Source: Allium sativum (taxonomy: Eukaryota; Streptophyta; Magnoliopsida; Asparagales; Amaryllidaceae). From it: a stretch of 64,000 nucleotides of DNA. Below, one piece after another: positions 47,175 to 56,457 of the stretch. Both the position numbers and the translations under genes were made by a program. The stretch lies in contig CM060915.1 of the NCBI GenBank assembly GCA_030737875.1, positions 569,206,577 through 569,270,576 of the forward strand. The letters run 5' to 3'. A model generated the notes under the pieces. It did not search any database, was not told the origin of the DNA, and saw nothing but the letters and a program-made list of their open reading frames with translations. Every line of letters starts with the position of its first letter. The first letter of the stretch is position 1.

Positions 47175-50007
47175 ACCTGCTTGGTCTGTCTCTGTTTCTG
47201 GGGCATGGCTGTGTCACTATGGCTGATTTGTCATTTTTTGATTGGCTTCCCTTGAGATGGATGACCTTGATTAACTCTAGCTTCATCGACGACTCTAATT
47301 AGTTTGAAATTCTATATAAACAACCTTAGTCTCCAACCTAAATTAACACAAATAAAATAGAGCTAGAGCCGTCATGTTGCAGGAAGGAAGCCAAGAACAG
47401 CCTCCACTTGAAGAAAGCTTAGAGACGAGCAAAACTAAAGTAAAAATAAGAATCGAACAACGTTTATCTACCCAAAGGAATGCATTGCAAATTCAGAACT
47501 CAGAATCCAGAATTCAAGTTTGTCATTTGTTGTAAGTATAGTGATTTTTCCGATGGGAATAAAATTGAGACTTGATTCGATGTAAAATGGAAATGGAATT
47601 TTACTATTGCATAACGACGATGCTAATTCATATATGTATTGCAACGATTGTATTGTGAATGGTTGGGTTGTTTGTGGTATAATTGATTTGATGTTGATCC
47701 TATTGTACATTTAGAATTAAAGCAACATCACATCCAAGTATATGGTTAATGTTAGAATTTACACCTATATGTTTATATGTTTAATATAGGTTGTATGTGT
47801 TATGTCCAAGTTAAGATCTCATGTATATACTTTATGCTAAAACCTCTATGCCTAAATGATTAAGTTCATATACGTGCTCATATGTTTATACCAAAGTTGC
47901 AAGTTCATAATTGGATCCATGCCAAGATCCATTTTAATACAAGTTTCATGTTATAGTAGTAAACATGATTGGATCTAGTTCACACATGTGATAAAATTAT
48001 ACATACATTACGGACATGTCATATTCTTGTCTAATGCTAGTGATGTTCGATGTTATGCCTAGATCTAAACATGTTTAGGCTTATGTTGTCTAAATCATAT
48101 GCTAATTCATGTGACACCTATTTAGTTACATCCCTATTTCAATGCAAGTTCACATATATGTAAGTTGATTTAGTCCATGTTGCAAATTCACATATATGTA
48201 TGCTGATTTAGTCTACGTTGCAAGTTCACACCTATGATATTCATGTTGACTATTTTGCAAGTTCACACCTATGATGTTCATATTGACTATGCCAAAAATG
48301 CCAAGTTTACACCTATGTCATGTTTATGTTAATGAATTTCTTTATGCCAATTTTGTGTACGCTAAATTAGGCTAAGTTTTTAGCCTAATATTATATGTTA
48401 AAAATCATGCGGACGAAAAATTAGGCTAAGATTGTTAGCCTAATATTTAGATGGGGTAACATTGGGAAAAATTGGTAATTATAGGAAACTTGACATAAAT
48501 TGGTGAAAATATATGTATTGGCATGTTTGGCACATGCCAATAATTGGTGGCACTTAAATGGTATAAAATTCTTATACCAAAAATGATGAACTTGGAAAGT
48601 GGGCCACAACATTTAATTGTTAACAAATTTACATATAACAAGTAATAGAGACAAATATGTAAATTTAGAAAATACGAGTATGCTTAACCTGAGGTTGGAT
48701 TGAGTTGTGATGTAAACCTGCCCGGACCCGCCCAACTGTCCAGTAATCACAACAATACCTATCCAATGCGAGAGGTTAAGCATTGAGACCAATAAGGACC
48801 CGAGGTTAGACTGAGTTACGGTGTAAACCTGCCCGAAACCGACAAGTACATCCGGTAACCGTAACAATAACTGTCTAATGTGGGTGGTCAGTGCTTTAAA
48901 AAGCTAAGGACAGACAAGTCAGGATGGTAAGGTTAAGTTAACTAAAACACTTAACCAATTCAACATGTTAATTAAACTGATGGGTGGGGTTAGGTAAATA
49001 CAGACACTTAACCACTTAACATGTTTGACTAGAAAACCCTAGTAACGGGGACCCATTTCAGCAGTAACCCAATTAAGTATCATGGTACCCTAAAACTAGG
49101 AAGGATGGGGCAGGATTACTGGGCTGATTGTAAGCGGTCAAAAGCGATGGCGGTTGGTCTAGTAGTGTGGGTTCTAACGGAGTGCGGGCGTGCACACACT
49201 TCGGAGCAGACAAACAGGGCACTGGGCACCAGTAGTATAACGCATTCTAGGATTGTGTCGTGCCGCCACCATGGGACATGATACACCCCATGGTGGGACC
49301 AACATAGGTATCTACAATCATTGGGGGTCGTATGACACAAATGATTTTGGGAGTAGGAGCCGATCTTTAGAAAGGGGATCACTTCACCCCGATCATGGGG
49401 TGCCAGTTGAGACGATGCAAGTAGGTGCAGAGATATAGTGTGGGGGTGCGATAGTATATTCTGTTCAAAACTGCTTTATCTTAGTTTATGATACTTTCCT
49501 ATTTCCAGTTTATACCTATCATGCCCTTTTTCTTATTCTCATACTGAAGAGTCACTAGACTTACCAGGCTTTATGTCTGACTCTATTTTTCTTTCGTCTT
49601 CTTTTCTTCCGTTCCCCCCTATGTCCACAGGGAGGAAACAACCCAGCTTAGTCAGACTCTTTGCAAGCTTCAAGATAGTAGATGTATGGTTTGGACTCTC
49701 TTTCCTTGGCTATGGCTTTTGGACACGTTCTATGGGGATTTATGCAGCTTTTATTATGTTTTATGCTTCTTTATTTAATAATCAAGACAGAAATGATGAT
49801 GTAATGTTTTGGAAGTTATTATGAGACAATTATGGAAATGTTTTGTATGAACACGTATTTTTGTAATGAAAGTCTGTTTGTTTTCCGATGCTTACACATA
49901 TGTGTTTATATCTGTCTTATGTTTTATCTGTGACTTTTACTTATAAACCTCCACCGAAGTTAAGCCATTCCCTTTGTGAGTGACCTTAATGGAGGTGGGG
50001 TGTTTTA

Positions 50008-50205
50008 TAATTTATGTTTCATCCTATAGTTTATGTTTATTCGATATAAATATTATGGAATCTTTGTTGGTACTTATAAGAGTACACATTGTCACAAATT
50101 TGTTTTATGTTAATTTTTGGAGATAAAACTCATGAAGAATGTCCGCTAATAGATTTTGGGAGGAAAACCATGACTTAAGTCTCGGACTGCGGACATCAGT
50201 GAATA
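50008..50205. other. CACTA cargo between retrotransposon and GRF fragment
   Basis: AT-rich sequence leading into 'actgcggacatcagtg'. No complete exon is resolved. The first GRF-type cysteines may lie near 50185 in a broken frame. Confidence 0.35.
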
Positions 50206-50772
50206 TTGCATGATGCGGACATCAATTTCTACTTCAAATTCGTCAACAGCGGCTGCGAGAAAGAACTTCCACCACAATATCCCAACGAAGATGAGGACTG
50301 TGAAGGTAGGGTCGAATGCCGAGAAGAAGTTTTTTGGTTGCTCCATGTGGCCGATAAGTATAAATTAGGTTTTTTTTGTTGCTCCATGTCGATTATCATA
50401 TCTTTCATTGATGTTTTACTCAAGAATTTAATATATGTGCAGATTGGCGATTGCGGGTATTTTATGTGGCATGACGAAGTGTATGAAATCAACAACAATT
50501 CTGAATTGGATGATACTACTGTTAAATTGATGGAAAAAGAAAAGACTATATTGCAATTGCTCGTGGAAAAGAATACAATTGAAGAAAAGCTGCTGAAGCA
50601 AAAGCAAAAGAGGGCAAAAGCCGATGAATTTGTGGCAGATTTGAAGGAAGAGTTGGCCCTAATGCGCGTCGAATGTGGAAAACACGAGACAGGAGAAAAC
50701 TTCTTTGCAAAAGCTATAGCTATGTCTTGGATCATGTTTGGAGTTCTTTTGTGTGTTGTTATGGCAATGTAG
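50206..50772 (+). pseudogene. GRF zinc-finger protein fragment with coiled coil and C-terminal membrane helix
   Basis: The C-terminal exon (about 50440-50772) reads GDCGYFMWHDE, the second half of a GRF zinc finger (Cys followed by GYF.W.D). A charged coiled coil (KEKTILQLLVEKNTIEEKLL and onward) and a terminal hydrophobic helix (IAMSWIMFGVLLCVVMAM) follow. This matches the plant family of small GRF-finger proteins such as Arabidopsis At4g04775-like. The preceding half finger (KKFFGCSMW) lies in another frame around 50320-50350. A GT...AG interval (50357-50442) with a typical 'tatgtgcag' acceptor could be an intron, though the joined phase is not clean. GRF fingers bind nucleic acid. The gene is probably cargo or a relic inside the CACTA element, with its upstream part cut off by the retrotransposon. 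Confidence 0.65.
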
Positions 50773-50864
50773 AGAAGTGAAGTAACATGAAATAGCATGC
50801 ATGGGCAGTTTTTTAGGTATAATTTTAAGTTTTGTCACATTGTAGATTAGTGATACTTTTTGCC

Positions 50865-51160
50865 ACATTGCAGATCAGTATACACTTGTATACATATTGT
50901 TTAGATCAGTATACACTTGTATACACATTGTTTAGATCAGTTATTTAACTCAGTTATGTTTAGATCAGTACACTTGTATCTACATTGTGCCTCTGTTATG
51001 TAACCTAGTTATGTAAATGAAACGCAAATGCAAATGAAACTTGGTTATGTTTAGATCAGTATACACTTGTATACGCATTGTTTAGATCAGTTATGTAACT
51101 CACACATTATTTAGATTAGTAAACTTTTATACACATTGTTTAGATCAGTATACTATGTTA
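50865..51160. repeat. Minisatellite with GTATACACTTGTATAC palindromes
   Basis: About six degenerate units of 'gtttagatcagtatacactt' plus 'gtatacacatt'. Each contains an inverted repeat GTATAC...GTATAC. The array lies downstream of the GRF fragment inside the CACTA element. Confidence 0.85.
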
Positions 51161-51619
51161 TACTGATGCAAATGGAATTCAGTTATGAAACTCAGTTTTT
51201 GCTGAAAGGAAACTCAGTTATACAATGACCATAGTTTGTGCTGAAATGCAATTGAGGCATGCATACCTCTTATTTTGTGCTAAAATGCAACTGATGTATG
51301 CAGGTGAAGGAGGCAATGATGAGGATTTTCAAGAACTTGTTAATGAAGGCGCTAGAGGTACACGATGCAGTAGAGGCATTGAACGCATTGAAGGCTTGCG
51401 CTATATTTTGAAACTATTTTAGTTTTATGTAAACATGAATTTAGGACTTGCTGTGTTTGTTTTTGAAATGTTTGTAAAATTGAATTTAGTGGCTACGTTT
51501 TGTTATTTTGTAGTTGACTAAGTACTACTTGTGTTTGCTGGTTAATTTGAAATAAAAAGTTCTTTGTTAATTTCAGTTTGATGTTATGTTATGTAATGTT
51601 GCCATATATATGATATAAT
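51161..51619. other. CACTA cargo, no gene supported
   Basis: Contains a 65-codon ORF (51225-51422) starting within repeated 'gtgctgaaatgcaa' phrases. It has no recognisable domain. Confidence 0.4.
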
Positions 51620-51971
51620 GTTGCAGTATGTGATGTTAAATGTTGCCTAACTATGATATAGTGTTTCCATTGGGTGGTAAAATTGTTGCCATAGATTTAC
51701 GCATGTGGGCCCTACAACTGGATTCCGTGAACCCCGGCTACAGATTTTAGTGGCGATTCCGTAAACCCGGGTTACAAATTATAGTGGGTCCCACATTTTT
51801 GTAAATTTAGTACATGCGGCAACACCTGTGCTGATGTTGCCTTAGGATCGAAAATGTGTTGCCTTTGACCCCAAGGCAACGCGACAACCCCAAGAAAGTG
51901 TTGCCACAGATCATTTTTTGCCTGCAGCAACACTATTTGGCACCTACTGTGTCATTTCTCTGGGGTTGGCG
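51620..51971. repeat. CACTA right subterminal repeats
   Basis: TGTTGCC/GGCAACA motifs recur at least eight times (for example 51832-51945). A ~34-bp direct repeat 'gattccgtgaaccccggcta' / 'gattccgtaaacccgggtta' is also present at 51721-51785. Confidence 0.75.
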
Positions 51972-51992
51972 TAGGCCATCTATGGCGTAATG
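51972..51992 (-). repeat. CACTA right terminal inverted repeat
   Basis: TAGGCCATCTATGGCGTAATG reads, from the outside in, as the partner of 37223-37243. Confidence 0.92.
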
Positions 51993-52457
51993 TATATTTC
52001 ATGGGCGAGTTAGAAGAATTTTGGAGGATTTGATTGAAAACAGTAAAAACTGAAATTGCAATTTGATTTAGAACAATTCTAATTGAACCAACGATCAAAT
52101 CACAATTATCAATTGAACAAATTAAAAGTGCAATTGAATTCACTATAGATTCGAATCTGATCGGATCTTCAATAAATTCAATAATATAAAAACAAACAGA
52201 ATACTAAAGTAAAAATTGCGGAAAGGAATTAAACAAATAGAAATAAAACTTAGAATTACCGTAGAATCTAATCAAACGGTCAATCGCTAATAAGAAAAAT
52301 AAATTGCAAAGGCAACTTGTGGTCTACCAAATGTAATTGTATAGACGTCACAAGTTGCTTGGAAATTAAAAAAAATGCAGAAATAGAAGAAGAGCTTTAT
52401 TAATGGAGAAGAAGCTACAGAAAAATATGAACAGATATTTACAATGAATACAACGGG

Positions 52458-52466
52458 TATTTATAG
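52458..52466 (-). promoter_or_regulatory. TATA box in Athila-like 5' LTR
   Basis: The minus strand CTATAAATA is conserved with 30429-30437. Confidence 0.65.
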
Positions 52467-52689
52467 GGGATGTAGTCTCCTTTCTATGAGAATAATTGGG
52501 CCAGAAATGAGTCTCTTGAAATAATCTACGTACAATTAAATGAGACATGAAGATAGACATGACATATTTCATGTAGATTTCCTCTTTCTGATGAGTGACA
52601 TGTGGCAGATTGATTAGCTTTTCCTTGGCATTTATTCAGTTCAAATCTTCTTCTACATTGCAGTTGAAAATGAATGATTTGATTTGATT

Positions 52690-52945
52690 TCCGTGTGAAG
52701 AATATACCCAACTCTTCAAATCTTATTTAGTGCATATATTATATACATACATAAATAAATAAATATATATATATATATATATATAATATACTACTAGTCC
52801 ATATATTCTTCAGAGAAAAAGGGAGACGGTGTGTATATATATCCCTATTTCTTTCTTTAGCAAAAATAGGGCTTGACAAGGATTGAACTCAGGTCACTCC
52901 ATCCAAATTTCCAGGACTTAACCAGTGTACTACAGCTTCCTTTGT
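52690..52945 (-). mobile_element. tRNA-derived SINE-like insertion
   Basis: This segment is missing from the other Athila-like LTR. On the minus strand it has an A-box-like TAGTACACTGGTTAAG and a B-box-like GAGTTCAATCC about 38 bases later (52880-52934), as in RNA polymerase III promoters of tRNA-derived SINEs. It ends in a TA/TTTA-rich tail (52741-52786). The junctions show no clear duplication and replace about 20 bases of LTR, so a composite insertion is possible. Confidence 0.5.
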
Positions 52946-53119
52946 GTTTGAAATAGTGTTGATATAGGAAAGCATCCTTTTTTTTATCAATTGGTCTTTA
53001 ATTGAATAAAGGAGACATTTATTGAACCTGTGAAAACACACGAAAAAATACCCAAAGTAACATTTATTTACTAATGATAAGATATAAGAGCATAAAATAA
53101 ACACATTTCTATGTTATCA

Positions 53120-54237
53120 ATATCTGTAAGTTTCTGAGTTAGCCAACACAAAGTCCGATCCAATTCCAATCTGAAATCCAATATTCAAACCCATAGCAAA
53201 TCCATAATCGGTGCTAAAGTCTCAATCAATGATCTTATTGAATCATGCTACCCACATCCATTCTAAACTCAAAGCTAAAGTCCATTTATAGTATGCAGTC
53301 TCATTTGTCTATGTATGAAATCCATTGATAAATCTGAATTCGCATCCGAAATCCAAATCTACAGCTATTTTGGGTAGAAATCCAAATTCCTGATCTCTCT
53401 AGGTGTCTCCTTGGTTTCTTTGGATCCTACCTGAGCATAATCCATACTCAACTCCTTTATCCTCTATGGGCTCTTGCTCAACATAGTCCATATTCGATTA
53501 CCCGTCAGGTGGCCTTACTCTCAGTATGGCCTAAGCCTTGTTGAACATAATCCGCACTTGTCGGCTGATTAAGGGCCCTGTCAAGTCCCGACAAAGTGAC
53601 CTGAACTTTACTAAGAATAGTCCACACTTACTTATTTGAATAGGAGATACCATCAAATCCTAACCGAATGACATAACGCTTACCAAGCATAGTCTTACTT
53701 GGTAATCGATCAGGAGCCTCACCATGTCTTGATAAAGTAGCCTAAACCTTGTCAAACATAGTCCAAACTTGATGATCAGTAGGTTAGATGCCAATTCGAT
53801 ATACAACAAGACTAGTCCATATTCGTTAAGTATATTAAATGAAATACCAAAATTATAAGTTTTTTTATTGCATTCGTAAAGCCACCGTTTCGCCATCTCA
53901 GAGCTTATGTACAGTTCTCGTTGGTTCCTATACAAGAGTAAATGGCCTAACCAATTTATTATAAATTTATTAAAAAAACTTAAATCCAAATGGTTATCAT
54001 CGTCTCATTCATGTCCAAGGGTTTATCTGATCCCCATACATGTGTAAGCAAATTATATGTTAATTGTCCAGTTCCAAATTACTAATTGATGATAATTCCT
54101 CCACGCGAACTAGGCCTGCTTTGATCCCATTCAGTCGTCCACTATAGCAATTTACTCCAAACATGTTACGCAAGCCGACTATTCATGACTTTCTCCTCGG
54201 TAATACCATTTGGAAAATTGTACTTGTTTGTATTACC
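53120..54237. other. Host sequence with degenerate tandem repeat, no gene
   Basis: 53140-53440 is unassigned 'aaatccaat'-rich DNA. The rest holds the 64-72-bp repeat listed separately and AT-rich sequence. Confidence 0.5.
53481..53790. repeat. Degenerate 64-72-bp tandem repeat
   Basis: Units start with 'acatagtcca' or variants at 53481, 53545, 53614, 53686 and 53756. Each continues with 'cttg..gatcag', 'cctgtcaagtc..gacaaagt' and 'gcctaa.ccttg' phrases. It is strongly diverged, so the array is old. Confidence 0.8.
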
Positions 54238-56457
54238 CCTGTAACAATCTGAATTTCGACAGACCTAGATTTTTTTCAAAAATCCAAACCTATCAAAGCT
54301 CGAGTTGGTTTATCTAGTATCTTTCACAAAGTCAGAGATAAAATATATCAGAGCTCATAATATAAATCTCACAGTGGAAGGAAATAAAATATAATAGTAG
54401 GAAACTACATACAAATATAATGATAGTCATCTAACAAGTAACCCTAAACTACAGAATCTGAACCACCTATCTAACGTGCAGGTTTGCTATGAGGAGAGGG
54501 ACAACACAAAAGTTATGGTAAATTGACAAGTTATATTTTCCACAAATAACACTATATATATCGTTCTATCATTGGTAAATATTTATTAGGTTATCCGGGT
54601 TTATTTCACAATATACTTTCGATTTTGCAGCATAAATCGTACCTATCTACCCCCCTAGTAGATTTATCTAATAAATATGTATATGTAGCTAAATTCCCGA
54701 CATCTCAAGGTACTCTCCATAGTACCCTCCTCGTACGATCTCCACCGTCATGTCACGAAAGCATATCTAACCTCTATACTACGTCTAGCCGTGTACGGAA
54801 TTTCCATCACTATGCCGTGTAAACGCACAGAACCAACATCGCTATGCCATGTAAGCGTGCGGATCATCATACCCAAACTCCATGGTCGAGCTAACCCCCG
54901 ACGCGAAGTTAAATGCCCTGACTTCTATGGTACACCACCCATTGTGGGCATCGTGACCCTCACATGAACATATTGCCTGCTACAACTTAAGTTCTGCAAT
55001 CGAGTTACACATGTGCTCGGAACTCGACCAGGAACTTTTGATATATGTAAAGGACAGCTTCGTTAGGACTACAATATAGATTCTTACATATAGCTCTGTC
55101 TCTTTTCACGGTGGTTATGTCCTTACCCTGGCCCCTCCCTCAACTAGTGAAAGATTACTTCAAGAAATATGTGATGTGCCCCTAACATCCAATCTAAAGC
55201 ATCCAATTGGTGTGTCCCTCCTTCAATGTCTCGATAGTGAAAGATCTTTGGCATGTTGGTTTAGCTCTAGTCTTTCTGCATCCCACTGATTGTCAATGAT
55301 AGGTATCCGAGATCACTATCCTTATTTGGTCCTGACCAGCCTCCTCCTCGAGTGAGGCTACAGCCGGATCGTTTTAAGGCATCCGCCCATCCTTTTGGCT
55401 GCCACATTATAATTGCAGCCAAGGTATACTCTTAGATGGAACCACATACATATCTTTGGGCGTATGGCTTCATCCGGTTTCCCAAGAGAGCCATCTCAGG
55501 GTACCCTCCTCCGTCATGTAGAAGGCTCGTACTTCCTTCCAGTCCCGTCGAATAACAAGTTGGAAGTTCTCCTCTCGTGTCTCCAAACACCCGCGATGAT
55601 CCATCCTGTTGGGCTCTTCATCCCAAATACGTACGGACTAGTCCAAACACAATTCATCATTATGTTATTAAATCCTTATGTCTAATCTTTAATTACCCGC
55701 TTTTTTTTACTTACCGCGTTGCTAATTAACTTAAACATTTACTTGCTTATTCTGGATTCAAGTTATTTGTTTATTAGCTTTAGTTAGACGCTTATTTTCC
55801 CTAATCAGACTTTGTTGCCGGAACAGACCAGCTTTCCTTTATTTTACTGGTCACTTATTTTCCCAATCAGTTCTTGCTAGACCACTGCTTATTATTATAT
55901 CCATTAAACTTAATTCCTCAATTATAAGTTTATTAATAATAAGCGTACTCCACTCTTTTCCAATTGATTATAAACTGGTGTTATAATATTACCACAACTA
56001 GAATTGTGGGTTTTCTTATTAAACTTATTTCCCATAATTTAAGTTCATTTGTAACAAACCTCTTACTTTCCATTTCATCTTTTAATTACAATTTGTATGT
56101 TATAATCCTACTTGTCCCTATGACAAGTCTACCAATTATATTACGTTCCAAACTTATATAATTTATTATAGGTTACATTCCCCATTCAATACATACTTTA
56201 CAGGTCTCTTATTATTTAACACAACTCTTACAATTATGACACTAATCTACTTACCTCTTTGTAAGTTTACACATTTACAAGAAATAATTTTCACTCCTTA
56301 TCTAGTTGGTTGTTGGAAATATACTAAAATTTATTTCCATAATATAAATTAACCGAGACTTGTAAATGCAAGGTGTAACTTTTTAGTACATTATTTTTTG
56401 GTTATTGGTTAGTGAGGCAATACGGTAAAATCCTTATTTTGCACTAGCCCACATTAT
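54238..56457 (-). repeat. Old interspersed repeat R, minus-orientation copy
   Basis: Begins TGTAACAATCTG and is related in reverse complement to 4640-5619, as detailed there. It probably represents LTR sequence of an old retrotransposon that continues beyond the GL solo LTR at 60337. ORFs at 54625 and 55413 are within it and are not shared with the other copy. Confidence 0.55.
56453..56457. repeat. Target site duplication ATTAT (left)
   Basis: Matches 60337-60341, flanking the GL solo LTR. Confidence 0.95.

Larger units (their letters stand above)
38539..50007 (+). mobile_element. Tekay/Del-like Ty3/gypsy retrotransposon, full length but degenerate
   Basis: LTRs of 3,171 and 3,189 bp flank a Met-tRNA primer site, gag with two zinc knuckles, protease, reverse transcriptase, RNase H, integrase with a chromodomain-like end, and a polypurine tract. 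Long LTRs, domain order and the C-terminal chromodomain fit the Tekay/Del clade of chromoviruses. Stops and frameshifts interrupt gag, protease, RNase H and integrase. The LTRs differ at several percent of positions, so insertion is older than that of the complete GL element. I do not find a matching 5-bp target duplication: left flank GGAGT, right flank TAATT. Confidence 0.93.
46819..50007 (+). repeat. Tekay-like 3' LTR
   Basis: Starts TGTAATACCCC and ends GGGGTGTTTTA. It differs from the 5' LTR by many substitutions and by a longer GTCGACCTG cluster (47098-47174). It contains the palindrome at 47070-47089 and a TATA box at 47312-47321. Confidence 0.92.
37223..51992. mobile_element. CACTA (En/Spm-type) DNA transposon with nested retrotransposon
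   Basis: Ends CACTACGCCATAGATGGCC (37223) and its inverted partner at 51972-51992 (which reads CATTACGCC on the other strand) form 21-bp terminal inverted repeats with one mismatch. They are flanked by a 3-bp TAT duplication, the hallmark of the CACTA superfamily. GGCAACA/TGTTGCC-type repeats cluster inside both ends, as expected for transposase-binding subterminal repeats. No TNP2/TNPD transposase was seen, so the element is non-autonomous. Without the nested retrotransposon it is about 3.3 kb and carries a GRF zinc-finger gene fragment and a microRNA-like foldback. Confidence 0.9.
29866..53119 (-). mobile_element. Athila-like LTR retrotransposon lacking pol, split by nested insertions
   Basis: LTRs at 29866-30850 and 37108-37222 plus 51996-53119 share termini TGACAC...ATCA on the plus strand. 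On the minus strand the order is LTR, primer site resembling the tRNA-Asp site (TGTGTCGTTGCTGGGG), long leader, gag, protease, a 1.6-kb non-coding region, polypurine tract (AAGTGTGGGGGCAT) and LTR. These signatures fit the Athila/Tat branch of Ty3/gypsy. Reverse transcriptase, RNase H and integrase are missing, so it depended on other elements. The right LTR is interrupted by a CACTA transposon. I see no convincing target duplication at the outer ends. Confidence 0.85.
51996..53119 (-). repeat. Athila-like 5' LTR, right piece
   Basis: Continues the LTR from 37222 and ends ATCA at 53119. It carries about 250 bp absent from the other LTR (roughly 52690-52945), with a SINE-like tRNA-derived part. 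Confidence 0.88.

Noticed and set aside
51225..51422. 65-codon ORF downstream of the GRF fragment
   Set aside because: Begins in a local repeat, has no domain, and could not be linked to the GRF gene by a convincing splice site.
29861..53124. Target duplication for the Athila-like element
   Set aside because: Left flank TTATT and right flank ATATC do not match; shifting the ends by a few bases did not give a convincing 5-bp pair.
54625..55685. ORFs of 65 and 90 codons in repeat R
   Set aside because: Not conserved in the other R copy and no recognisable domain.
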